Origin: Hyphomonas sp.
GTDB lineage: Bacteria > Pseudomonadota > Alphaproteobacteria > Caulobacterales > Hyphomonadaceae
DNA: 64,000 nt
NCBI RefSeq assembly: GCF_016125515.1
Contig: NZ_WGLO01000020.1
Span: 43,053-107,052, forward strand
Direction of reading: 5' to 3'
Position numbers and translations under genes: made by a program. The notes under the pieces are model-generated. The model saw only the letters and a program-made list of their open reading frames with translations, did not search any database and was not told the origin of the DNA. This document shows positions 36,986 to 45,226 of the stretch, one piece after another; position 1 is the first letter of the stretch; each line of letters opens with the position of its first letter.

Positions 36986-39868
36986 TTACCAGCTCTTGGT
37001 GACCGACACGCCGTAGGTGCGCGGCTCGGTCAGGAAGATGTTGGTGAACAGGCCCGAGGAGTCATCGGTCATGTAAGCGCCCGTGATGACTTCCTTGTCG
37101 GCAATGTTCTTGCCGAAGGCTTCGATCCGGATGCCCGTGTCGTCGTTGAACAGCGAGACCGTGACGTTCACGTTGTCCCACGAGTCCAGCTCGTCGCGCA
37201 CCGAGTTGTAGACGCGGCTGAAGCTGTCCGACTGGCGGTAGTAGTCGACGCGGCCTGTGAGGCCCCAGGCGCCGAACGAGCCCGGTTCCCAAGTGTATTC
37301 CGCGCCGATGTTCAGCGTGGTTTCCGGTGCACCCGGGATGGAGTTGCCATCCAGGTTCTTCGCATCGCCGTCGATCGGCTCGAGGGCCGTTGCGGTCCGC
37401 GTCACACCCTGCGAGTCCGTGTAGGTCACGGTCACGCCGGTCAGGCCGAACGCAGCTTCTGCGGCGGCCCGGCTTCCTGCGAAGGGCGTCGACGCCCCAT
37501 ACAAAGCGCCGTTGCAGAGGCCCCGGGTTGCGCCGGTCAGTGCCGGGTTGAGTGCGATGGCCCCCAGGATGGTGGCATAGCCCTGGGCCGAAATCACGCA
37601 GTTGGCGAAGGACGATGCGTTCTTCAGCGTGATCAGGTCCGCGCGGCCGTTCGTGCGGTCAAGCACGTCGATGCCGTAAGTGTCCTGGATCTTAGTGTCG
37701 AGCAGGCCGAGGTTGGCGTTGACAACGAAGGTCGACACCGGGTTCCAGATCGTCTCGATCTCGAGGCCTTGCAGCTTGGCATCGATGTTGAAGTTGGCAG
37801 AGGTGCGGTTCACGATCTGCGTGATCTGGTAGCCGGTATAGTCGTAGTAGAAGCCCGTGGCGTTGAGCTGCAGGGCGCCGTTGGCCAACGTGTTCTTCGT
37901 GCCGATCTCATAGGAGTTGATGAACTCCGGCTCGAAGGTCTGCGGGAAGAGGTTCGCTCCAACCGGTTGGGGCGGGTTGATGCCGCCGCCTTTGTACCCG
38001 CGTGAGTAGAAGGCGTAGAGCAGCGTGTCGTCGGAGAAGTTGAGATCCGGGGCCCAGTCGAAACCGAAGCGGCCCGTGACTTCTTCGAACTCGGCCTCAA
38101 GAAGGCCGGTGGAGCCGAGCGTGGCGCCCGGTGCGAACAGGATCGACGGAACGATGTCCTGCTCTTTCTTGTCGCTCGTATAACGCAGGCCGAGGGTCGC
38201 TTTCAGCGAGTCGGACACGTCATAGTAGCCTTCACCGAACACGGCGAAGGATTCGAGCCGGTAAGGCGAGAGCGAACGGAAGTAGTTGCCGCCATCGCCG
38301 ACCAGCGCGCCGCCGAATGCCGATTCACCGCCCGTGCCATCATCGATGGCCACCGGGCCGCCGAAGAATGCACCGCCGGCCGCGTTGTTGATCTGGGCCA
38401 GGGCCGTCAGCGAGTTCGAGAACACATAATAGCCGTCGCCTGTGCGCGCCGGATCAATGGCTTCAAAGTCGACCATGATGGCGCCGAGGTTGAAGTTGAA
38501 GGCGCCGTCATAGCTGGACTGCAGGCGGAGCTCATGGCTCTTCTGCTCGGATTCGCCGCCCGACTGGTCAAACGTCCGGAAGATGTTCGAGCTGCCGAGT
38601 TGCGGATCCGAAACATTGCCGCCCGGGAACAGGAGCCCGTAAAGGGGCGGGGCCGCAGCGAACGGACCGGCTGTCGTGTTGAAGGTCGTGGTCGGAGCGA
38701 TCTTGTTGTAGTCTTCCCGCGACAGGACCGAGTTCTTGCTGTAGCTGCCCAGATAGGTCAGCAGCAGCGAATCAGTGAGGTCGAACTCGAGTTTGCCAGT
38801 GAACAGTGTCTGTTCGGCCTCATAGCTCGGATCGAAAGCCGACTCGATCTGGCGAAGGTTGGGGTTCATCGGCGCCGTATAGGCGTCGCCGTTCAGAAGG
38901 CCGGCGATGATTGCGAGACCGCCGCCAAGGGTGCCTTGCGAATTGACCCGGTCATAGGAGTCGGAGAGCGCTGCTTCCTGACAGCCCAGCGAAGTGACCA
39001 GTTGGTCGAGCGGGGTGACTGCAATGCCGGCATAGCTCGAGAAGCCCGGATCCTTCTTGCAGAGCTGTTTGCCCGAACGGATACGGCTGTCGTCTTCTTT
39101 GAAGTAGTCATAGATCGCGAGAGCGCGGAACCTGTCGGTCGGCTCATAGGCGACCGACGCGCGGATGCCATAGAGTTTACGGCTGTCGATGTCGTTGCCG
39201 GTGACAGTGTTCTCAGCGAAGCCGTCGCGCTCAAGGTAGCTGCCGGCCACACGCACGGCGAGCTTGTCACCCAGCGGCACGTTCAGCATGCCTTTGTATT
39301 TCATCGTGCCAAAGTTGCCGAGCGTGGCCGATACGTTGCCCTGCCATTCTTCCATGACGGGCTTCGCCGTGATGGCGTTGAACACGCCGCCGGTCGCGTT
39401 GCGGCCGTACAGTGTGCCTTGCGGGCCACGCAGAACCTCGATGCGCTCCATGTCGAAGAATTCGGCTTCGAACAGGGCGTTGGAGGTCAGCGGCACGTCG
39501 TTCTGGTGAACGCCGACGCCCGCATCGCCGGACTGGGCCACCGCGTCGTTACCGATGCCGCGGACCTTGAAGTTGTAGCCGGCAAAGTTGCCTTTGGTGA
39601 AAGAGACGTTCGGGATCGATTTCACAAGGTCAGGGCCACCGGCCAACTGCATCTTGTTCAGTGCTTCCTCGTCGAAGGCCGAAACGGCGATCGGAACGTC
39701 CTGGATGGATTGCTCGACCTTCTGGGTCGTCACGGTGACCGTGCCGAGGCGGCGCGCATCATCGGGTGCGTCCTCTTCCTGGGCGAATGCGGCTTGTCCG
39801 AAAAAGCTCATGGCAAGCACGGAGGCACCTGCCAACAAGACGTATTTCGAGTCTGTGAATCGAGTCAT
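36986..39868 (-). CDS. Large TonB-dependent receptor
   Basis: The 960-residue outer-membrane receptor has a signal peptide ending at AQA-like FGQAAFAQ, a TonB-box-like TVTVTTQK (about 44-51), the plug (IPNVSFTKGNFAGYNFKVRG, IEVLRGPQGTLYGRNATGG) and a long barrel ending YGVSVTKSW with a terminal aromatic residue. The start at 39868 has GGAGG upstream; the frame extends 41 codons further without signal sequence. It belongs to the broad class common in Caulobacterales and sphingomonads whose cargo (often plant or aromatic compounds, sugars) cannot be read from sequence. It is transcribed alone. Confidence 0.93.
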   Translation of the reverse strand: MTRFTDSKYVLLAGASVLAMSFFGQAAFAQEEDAPDDARRLGTVTVTTQKVEQSIQDVPIAVSAFDEEALNKMQLAGGPDLVKSIPNVSFTKGNFAGYNFKVRGIGNDAVAQSGDAGVGVHQNDVPLTSNALFEAEFFDMERIEVLRGPQGTLYGRNATGGVFNAITAKPVMEEWQGNVSATLGNFGTMKYKGMLNVPLGDKLAVRVAGSYLERDGFAENTVTGNDIDSRKLYGIRASVAYEPTDRFRALAIYDYFKEDDSRIRSGKQLCKKDPGFSSYAGIAVTPLDQLVTSLGCQEAALSDSYDRVNSQGTLGGGLAIIAGLLNGDAYTAPMNPNLRQIESAFDPSYEAEQTLFTGKLEFDLTDSLLLTYLGSYSKNSVLSREDYNKIAPTTTFNTTAGPFAAAPPLYGLLFPGGNVSDPQLGSSNIFRTFDQSGGESEQKSHELRLQSSYDGAFNFNLGAIMVDFEAIDPARTGDGYYVFSNSLTALAQINNAAGGAFFGGPVAIDDGTGGESAFGGALVGDGGNYFRSLSPYRLESFAVFGEGYYDVSDSLKATLGLRYTSDKKEQDIVPSILFAPGATLGSTGLLEAEFEEVTGRFGFDWAPDLNFSDDTLLYAFYSRGYKGGGINPPQPVGANLFPQTFEPEFINSYEIGTKNTLANGALQLNATGFYYDYTGYQITQIVNRTSANFNIDAKLQGLEIETIWNPVSTFVVNANLGLLDTKIQDTYGIDVLDRTNGRADLITLKNASSFANCVISAQGYATILGAIALNPALTGATRGLCNGALYGASTPFAGSRAAAEAAFGLTGVTVTYTDSQGVTRTATALEPIDGDAKNLDGNSIPGAPETTLNIGAEYTWEPGSFGAWGLTGRVDYYRQSDSFSRVYNSVRDELDSWDNVNVTVSLFNDDTGIRIEAFGKNIADKEVITGAYMTDDSSGLFTNIFLTEPRTYGVSVTKSW

Positions 39869-40753
39869 TCGAATTTTCCTCCCCTCGGGCCGCAACATGC
39901 AAGGCACCGATTCTGTTGCTGATTTTCGAGCAATCCTCATTGGCGGGACCACTTCCATGACATCACAACGGCAGGTTTGGGGCCGTGTCAATCGGTCTCG
40001 CTAGGGGAAGGGGAAAACACTTTGCGGGGGTGTCAAAAATGTTACGGAAAGCTCACCTGAGCCGCGGGCGACTACGTACTATCCCCCATTCAGGCGCTGT
40101 TTCCCGCCCGAATCCGCCCTATATCCTGCTGAGCGAAGTCGAAACTTGGGCGTGCGCGCCAACCGCTCGATCCTTCGACTTCGCTCGGGATGAGCTCCTT
40201 TGCATTGCGCAAGTTCGGGCTTGCGCAACAAACAGGGCCAGAAATTCACCCCCTGCCTGTCCCGGCGCACGAAAGCCGGGATTGGATCAGAAGTTCTTTC
40301 GAGGCCGAACTCATCCCGAGCGTTGCCCGAAGTCCGGGGTGGCGCACGGCGGCTGCCAGGCGTGCTAACCTGCAAACACCTATCCTGGACGCTCGCCGCG
40401 CGCGGCTCCTCCTAAGGCCGAGCCAAACGAAAACGCGGAGGAAGAACCCCGAACACAACCATCCCCAAGGAGCCCTCGCTGTCTCGATCCCGCAAAGGCC
40501 GCCGCTTCCCGGTTCTCCTGCTTCCAACCGAGGTGCTGGCGGACATTCTCCGGAGGGCAGGCCGGCCGCGCAGCCTGATCGCCAGGCTGCACCGCGCCAG
40601 CCTCGACCCGCCGCCGAAGGGTTGCGCCCGGGAAGGGGGCCGGTAAGGTCGGCTGAATCGCACCATGGCCTGAGTTCCAGAGAGGCTCGCTTGCTTCACG
40701 ACGTGTCCGTTCCGTTCCCGGCCGCCCTGCCGGCGGTGGAGAAGCTCTGGAAC
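39869..40753. other. 885-base gene-poor gap with nested inverted repeats
   Basis: No convincing protein gene is seen. The left part (39869-40080) should hold the promoter of the TonB receptor. The middle (40128-40322) contains several nested inverted repeats, listed separately. In 40479-40646 an open frame of 56 codons, reading ...FPVLLLPTEVLADILRRAG..., looks protein-like but has only CTG (with AAGGAG 8 bases before) or an internal GTG (40533) as a start. The rest is GC-rich and featureless. Confidence 0.6.
40128..40322. repeat. Nested inverted repeats, REP/MITE-like
   Basis: Three inverted repeats are nested. GCTGAGCGAAGTCGAA (40128-40143) pairs with TTCGACTTCGCTCGGG (40174-40189) at 13 of 16 positions. 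CGCTCGGGATGAG (40182-40194) pairs perfectly with CTCATCCCGAGCG (40310-40322). Inside the second pair lies a perfect 9-bp hairpin TTGCGCAAG/CTTGCGCAA with a 6-base loop (40205-40228). The sequence CTTCGACTTCGCTC resembles dispersed intergenic repeats in other alphaproteobacteria, but copy number cannot be judged here. Confidence 0.65.
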
Positions 40754-42049
40754 ATGCTCAGCCGATGGGGCCGCGAAGCGGTGGCCGACCTCGCCTCGCC
40801 CGACACGGTCTGGCAGATTGTCGCCATCGTCGTCGCGGCGGCGCTGGCCTATCTCTTGTCGCGCTTCCCGCGCAAACACCTCATGGCCGCAGCCGAGGCG
40901 CGCGGCCGGATCGATTTCGTGCTGCTCGCGCTCGTCTCGGTGCTGCGCATCCTCTGGCCGACGATCACCGTGCTGATTCTGGTGCCGGTCACCGCCGCCT
41001 TCGAATATGCCGAGCTCGGCAGCCGCTCGCTGAACATCGCCATCAGCCTGCTGGTGGTCTGGATCGCCGTGCAGGTCGTCACCGCCAGCATGCGGCGCGG
41101 CCTCATCTCGCGGATGGTGGCCTATTCACTGTGGACCCTCGCGGCCCTTTATATCGTCGGCTGGCTCGGCCCGTTGAACCAGGCGCTCGATTCGGTCGTG
41201 CTGCATCTCGGCACCGCGCAGGTAACACTGCTGCACCTGATCACCAGCCTCGTCCTGGCGGCGATCGCGCTCTGGGTCGGCTGGCTGATCGGCAATCTCG
41301 CCCAGTCGCAGCTGCGCGGCGCGCAGAACCTGCCGCCTTCGGTCGGCGGCCTGTTCGGCCAGACCGTAAAGATCGCTGCGATCATCATTTCGATTTTCGT
41401 GGCGTTGAACCTGGTCGGCGTGGATCTCGGCGCGCTCACCTTCTTCTCCGGTGCGCTCGGTGTCGGGATCGGCTTTGGCCTGCAATCGATCTTCTCGAAC
41501 TTCATGTCGGGCGTCATCCTCCTGATGGAGAAGACCCTGAAGGTCGGCGACTTCATCGAGCTGCAGGGCGGCCTGTCCGGCCTCGTGAAGGAGATCAACT
41601 TCCGCTCCACGGTGCTGACGACTAACGACAATATCGACATCATCGTGCCTAACGAGGCGTTCATCAAGAACCAGCTGATCAACTGGACGCACGCCGATGC
41701 CAAGCGCAGGATCCACGTGCCGTTCGGGGTCGCTTACGGCACGCCGAAGGAGCTGGTGGAGAAGGCCGGGTTGGAAGCCGCTGCCGCCTTGCCCTGGACG
41801 TTCGACGACAAGGCCGAGCGCAAGCCGCAGGTTTGGCTCGTCAAGTTCGGCGAGTCGCGTCTCGAGTTCGAGTTGATCGTCTGGCTGACCGACGAAGCCG
41901 TGCTGCGCCCGCAGAAAGTGATGGCGGACTATGTCTGGCAGGTCCATTCCGCGCTCGAACGGCACGGAATCCTGATCCCGTTCCCGCAACGCGACCTGCA
42001 CCTGAGATCGTCGGAAACGCTCAGCGTGCGGATCACCGGGGACGAATAG
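40754..42049 (+). CDS. MscS-family mechanosensitive channel
   Basis: The 431-residue protein has about five or six membrane helices. The last carries the Gly/Ala-rich pore sequence FSGALGVGIGFGLQSIFSNF, followed by the beta domain with VGDFIELQG and the conserved VPNEAFIKNQLINWTH. It releases solutes during osmotic downshock or acts as a related small channel. I choose the ATG at 40754 because GGTGGAGAAG lies about 9 bases upstream; the open frame runs up to 40190 through the repeat region but is not conserved-looking there. Confidence 0.9.
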   Translation: MLSRWGREAVADLASPDTVWQIVAIVVAAALAYLLSRFPRKHLMAAAEARGRIDFVLLALVSVLRILWPTITVLILVPVTAAFEYAELGSRSLNIAISLLVVWIAVQVVTASMRRGLISRMVAYSLWTLAALYIVGWLGPLNQALDSVVLHLGTAQVTLLHLITSLVLAAIALWVGWLIGNLAQSQLRGAQNLPPSVGGLFGQTVKIAAIIISIFVALNLVGVDLGALTFFSGALGVGIGFGLQSIFSNFMSGVILLMEKTLKVGDFIELQGGLSGLVKEINFRSTVLTTNDNIDIIVPNEAFIKNQLINWTHADAKRRIHVPFGVAYGTPKELVEKAGLEAAAALPWTFDDKAERKPQVWLVKFGESRLEFELIVWLTDEAVLRPQKVMADYVWQVHSALERHGILIPFPQRDLHLRSSETLSVRITGDE

Positions 42050-42054
42050 GCAGC

Positions 42055-42522
42055 CTAGTCGACCGTCTCAGCAAAGCGCGTGGCAAACCGGCTCGACGCG
42101 CGCTTGGCGTCCTGCCAGGTGGTGATGCCGGCCTGGCGGATGTCATGCTCGTACCAGTCATACTCGAACGGTTCGCTCGCCGCGCCGGAGGCGTCATAGG
42201 CCACCGCCGACAGTTTCATGCCGCCGAGGCTGACCGAGCGGAACATGTCTAGACCAGGCGAGTCTCCGCCCTGTTTGAAGGTCGGCCGCGAGGGCTTTGC
42301 GTCGAGGATCGTCACGTCCACCCGGGCGACATCCGCGCCGGCCCGCTCCAGGGCGCGCTCGAGGTCGCGGCGGACACTGTCTGCGAGATAGTCGCCTTCG
42401 CGCAGGCCATAATCCTCGGTCAGCTTCTCGGTGAAGTCCGGGGCGAGGTTCACATTGATCTCGGTTGCGCCGGCAACCGGCGAAAGACCCAGAAGGACGG
42501 CAGCGGCCAGAAGATGTTTCAT
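42055..42522 (-). CDS. Exported protein of unknown function
   Basis: The 155-residue product has a signal peptide (HLLAAAVLLGLSPVAGATE) and a mature part starting INVNLAPDFTEKL, with a mixed alpha/beta pattern. I do not recognise the family; the LERAGADVARVDVTILDAKPSRP segment recalls small DUF3313-like envelope proteins. The second ATG (42522) is preferred because GGGAG lies 7 bases before it. It converges with the MscS gene. Confidence 0.72.
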   Translation of the reverse strand: MKHLLAAAVLLGLSPVAGATEINVNLAPDFTEKLTEDYGLREGDYLADSVRRDLERALERAGADVARVDVTILDAKPSRPTFKQGGDSPGLDMFRSVSLGGMKLSAVAYDASGAASEPFEYDWYEHDIRQAGITTWQDAKRASSRFATRFAETVD

Positions 42523-42547
42523 CGTCATACTCCCGAATAGGCCAGAC

Positions 42548-42592
42548 AAAAGCCCGGCCAGTTGGGTTCATCCTACACCAAACCGGCCGGGC
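42548..42592 (-). terminator. Intrinsic terminator behind pirin
   Basis: GCCCGGCC (42552-42559) and GGCCGGGC (42585-42592) frame a longer imperfect stem. On the minus strand the hairpin is followed by TTTT (42551-42548), which fits termination of the pirin message. Confidence 0.7.
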
Positions 42593-42621
42593 CCAGAAGT
42601 CACGCCCGCGTGAGCAGGCCG

Positions 42622-43317
42622 TCAGATCGTGTCGACCAGCACCAGCTCGGCGGAGTTGACGCCTTCCAGCCTCAGCGTCTCGCCGCCGGAAATGGCCGCG
42701 CCGTCACGGGTGCCCAGCGCCTCGCCGTTGAGGGTCACTTCGCCATCAGCCACTACGAGATAGCCGTAGCGGCCCTCGGGCAGCGTATAGGTCAGCATCT
42801 CGCCGGCCTTGATCGTTGCGCCGAGCACCTTGGCATCCTGGTTGATCGTCAAGCTGCCGCCCTCGCCGGTGCCGGAGGCCAGCACTGCCCAGTTGCCGGA
42901 GCGGTCGCCCTTCGGAAACTTGCGCGCGCCCCAGTTCGGCTTGCCGCCCCGGCTGCGGGGCAGGATCCAGAGCTGGAACAGCTCAGTCTTAATATCCTCG
43001 GCATTCCACTCGGAATGCTGGATGCCCGAACCTGCGCTCATCACCTGCACGTCGCCGGCCTCTGTGCGGCCGGTATTGCCGAGCGAGTCCTTGTGCGTGA
43101 TGGCGCCCTTGCGGACATAGGTGATGATTTCCATCGAGTCATGCCCATGCGGCGGGAAGCCGGTGCGCGGCTGGATCTCGTCATCATTCCAGACGCGCAG
43201 CGCACCATGCTGGATGCGGTCGGGGTCATAATACTGGGAGAAAGAGAAGTGATAGTGGGCGTTGAGCCAGTCGTTGCGGAACCGGCCCAGCTTGTCGAAC
43301 GGACGAACGTCAATCAT
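42622..43317 (-). CDS. Pirin-family protein
   Basis: A bicupin of 231 residues. The metal-binding site of the N-terminal cupin is seen in FPPHGHDSMEIITYV and the later GSGIQHSEWN with the second His and Glu. The C-terminal part is the YhaK-type cupin. Members act as quercetinases or as redox-sensitive iron proteins. The start at 43317 gives the usual DVRPFDKLG... N-terminus. A palindrome upstream (43400-43422) may be its operator. Confidence 0.92.
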   Translation of the reverse strand: MIDVRPFDKLGRFRNDWLNAHYHFSFSQYYDPDRIQHGALRVWNDDEIQPRTGFPPHGHDSMEIITYVRKGAITHKDSLGNTGRTEAGDVQVMSAGSGIQHSEWNAEDIKTELFQLWILPRSRGGKPNWGARKFPKGDRSGNWAVLASGTGEGGSLTINQDAKVLGATIKAGEMLTYTLPEGRYGYLVVADGEVTLNGEALGTRDGAAISGGETLRLEGVNSAELVLVDTI

Positions 43318-43399
43318 CGAAGGCCTCCATCGGAAGGGTTGCTGTTGGCCGTCATATGAGCCGGGCCCCGCGGTGAGAGAAGGCGCCGGAACCGGTGAC

Positions 43400-43422
43400 A
43401 TTCATGCGCAGCGTGCATGAAT
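43400..43422. promoter_or_regulatory. Palindromic operator candidate upstream of pirin
   Basis: ATTCATGC-N7-GCATGAAT is a perfect 8-bp inverted repeat, 83 bases before the pirin start. The spacing fits a dimeric regulator (TetR, MarR or LysR type). No regulator gene is next to it, so the protein would be encoded elsewhere. Confidence 0.5.
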
Positions 43423-43485
43423 AGAGCGGCCCACGCGACAGCGCGGCGGCGAAATGGTAGCCAGCCAGCAACGGAAGGCAGGACG

Positions 43486-43709
43486 TGTCCTTATCGGGAC
43501 ATAGCTGACAGTTCATTCTGATCACATGGTTTACACTTTGACGCATTTGGGGAGGCCCCTGAATGCCCTGGAACGAGTGCAAACCCATGGACGAACGTCT
43601 CAGATTCATCGCCCGGCTTCTCGAAGGAGAGAAGATGGCGCCGCTTTGCCGGGAGTTCGGCATCTCCCGCGTCACGGGCTATAAGATCTACGAGCGCTAT
43701 CAGGGCTGC
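43486..43709 (+). mobile_element. IS481-type insertion sequence remnant (5' end)
   Basis: Codons from 43563 read MPWNECKPMDERL, followed by LCREFGISRVTGYKIYERYQ, which is the start and HTH of IS481-family transposases. After about codon 49 the similarity stops. A TGTCC at 43486, repeated inverted as GGGACA (43496-43501), may be the left terminus. The catalytic DDE part and the right end are missing. Confidence 0.75.
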
Positions 43710-44357
43710 CAGCAGATCACGCTCTGGCTTCCACAGGACGGATATTCCGGATACGGCACATTCCGCATCCGTGGCTCCGGCGGCGCGCGGCTGGAGGCGG
43801 AAGATGTCACCCGCCGCCTCAATGGCCGGGTGCAGATCCTGATCGATACCTATCATTGGCCGCCGGGCGACTACACGATCGAGATCTTCCACCGGGAAGG
43901 CTGGTCGCACGAACTCGGCCTCCGGAAGCTGGAGGTGGGCGTCGCCCCGCCCATGCCCGAGCCTCTACCGCCGCCCGAACCGCTCAGCGAGCCCATCGTC
44001 GACCACGATGGCACCGGAAAGATCCTGCCCAATCTCGATCTCGAAATGCGCGCCAAGGGCCTTGCCCGCCTCGCGGCCCGGTTCAGCCGGCGGCTTGAAT
44101 TCGATGGCAGTTTCCGCGCCGGCACGATCCACTATATCGAAGGCGACATCCGCTTGCCCTTCTATCACGAGATGTGCGGTGGCGGCGTGCACTTCAGCAT
44201 CGACATCCCGCCACCAGAAAAGTGGGAAGCTGCCACCGGCTGCCCGCTCGCCGAGCGCGATGACATCATTGCCTTTCTGGCTGAGGAAACCCAGCGCCGG
44301 CAGGCCCGGACATGGAACTACGTGATCCTCGCCGACCGGATCGACTTCGTGGATTAG
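43563..44357 (+). CDS. Chimeric gene: transposase N-terminus joined to a protein of unknown function
   Basis: The 264-residue frame is continuous. Residues 1-49 are the IS481 transposase start with its HTH (LCREFGISRVTGYK). From about residue 50 a different protein begins (QITLWLPQDGYSGYGTFRI), with a beta-rich region, a proline-rich linker (about 125-140: PPMPEPLPPPEPLSEP), and a C-terminal domain with LPFYHEMCGGGVHFSIDIP. I do not recognise the second part. The join has presumably replaced the original start of that gene, and the fusion may be translated from the IS start codon. It converges with the membrane protein gene (4-base overlap). Confidence 0.7.
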   Translation: MPWNECKPMDERLRFIARLLEGEKMAPLCREFGISRVTGYKIYERYQGCQQITLWLPQDGYSGYGTFRIRGSGGARLEAEDVTRRLNGRVQILIDTYHWPPGDYTIEIFHREGWSHELGLRKLEVGVAPPMPEPLPPPEPLSEPIVDHDGTGKILPNLDLEMRAKGLARLAARFSRRLEFDGSFRAGTIHYIEGDIRLPFYHEMCGGGVHFSIDIPPPEKWEAATGCPLAERDDIIAFLAEETQRRQARTWNYVILADRIDFVD

Positions 44358-45097
44358 TGTTGTGTGCGGATGGACAGAGCGCCGAGCCGTTCGACCAGCG
44401 CATAAAGGAAGAGACCTGACCCGATCATCTCCAGCGATTCCTCGAACAGGATGATGAAATCGACGGTCCGGTTCTGGAGGGTCGCCAGATCGAGATCCGG
44501 CTGGGCGGCTAGAATGCCTTCGACCTGTTTCGACTCGAGTAGTTCGAAGCCCACGGCGCCGAGCACGTAGAGGAAACCGGCGAGGGCAAAACGGATCTGG
44601 CTCGGCCGGTCGAGCCGAAGGAACCAGGGCAAGAGCATTACGGCCAGCACCACGAGACCGCCGAAATACGGAACCACCCAGGCGAGTTGCGGCAGCCAGC
44701 TGGCATGGAACATCTCCCGCATCGGCGCCGAGACGAATTCATGGATCATCGTTGCTTCATCGACCGCCAGGAAAAGGAAGACACCGCTGAGCACGCCCCA
44801 GGGCAGACAGTCCTTCAGCGCCGGCCGGGACAGGCTCGCCGTCAGCGCCAGAACCATCGAACACGAGAGCAGCAGCAGAGACTGGACGTAGGCGGTGACA
44901 TTGTCCTCTCCGCCGAAATCGAACATGTCCACGAGGCCGAACACGTAGGTCTTGCCGAATCCCCAGACCAGCGTCAGCAGGCCGGACTGGATGACGATCA
45001 ACCCGCCGATCAGGAGGACCAGCGCCTTCGCGACGCCGCGCGGCGAAATGCTGACCGTCTGCCCGTCTGCGGCTTCGAATGTCGTATCTGTGCTCAT
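44354..45097 (-). CDS. Multi-pass membrane protein A flanking recQ
   Basis: A 247-residue protein with about seven hydrophobic helices. It is clearly related to the gene at 47072: both share FLFLA(V/A)DE...HE, W(V/I)(V/L)PY, a LDRP-containing loop, and an end of the form EE..E.IG..LFLY..V.RLG. Acidic and histidine residues sit inside or at the ends of helices (DE...HE and EE), as in proteins that bind metals or move protons. I do not know a named family. The open frame continues upstream to 46537 but only antisense to recQ; the ATG at 45097 is used. Confidence 0.78.
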   Translation of the reverse strand: MSTDTTFEAADGQTVSISPRGVAKALVLLIGGLIVIQSGLLTLVWGFGKTYVFGLVDMFDFGGEDNVTAYVQSLLLLSCSMVLALTASLSRPALKDCLPWGVLSGVFLFLAVDEATMIHEFVSAPMREMFHASWLPQLAWVVPYFGGLVVLAVMLLPWFLRLDRPSQIRFALAGFLYVLGAVGFELLESKQVEGILAAQPDLDLATLQNRTVDFIILFEESLEMIGSGLFLYALVERLGALSIRTQH

Positions 45098-45226
45098 GTG
45101 AACCGGGCTCCAAAACGCGCTACCCAGAGTGAAGCATTCGGGTGAATTTTTTGCTTCCGGCCGGCGCGGCGGGCCCGCCGGCCCGCGGGCCTTGCCCCGA
45201 ACCGCGGTGTCCGGCACACCGTGCGG

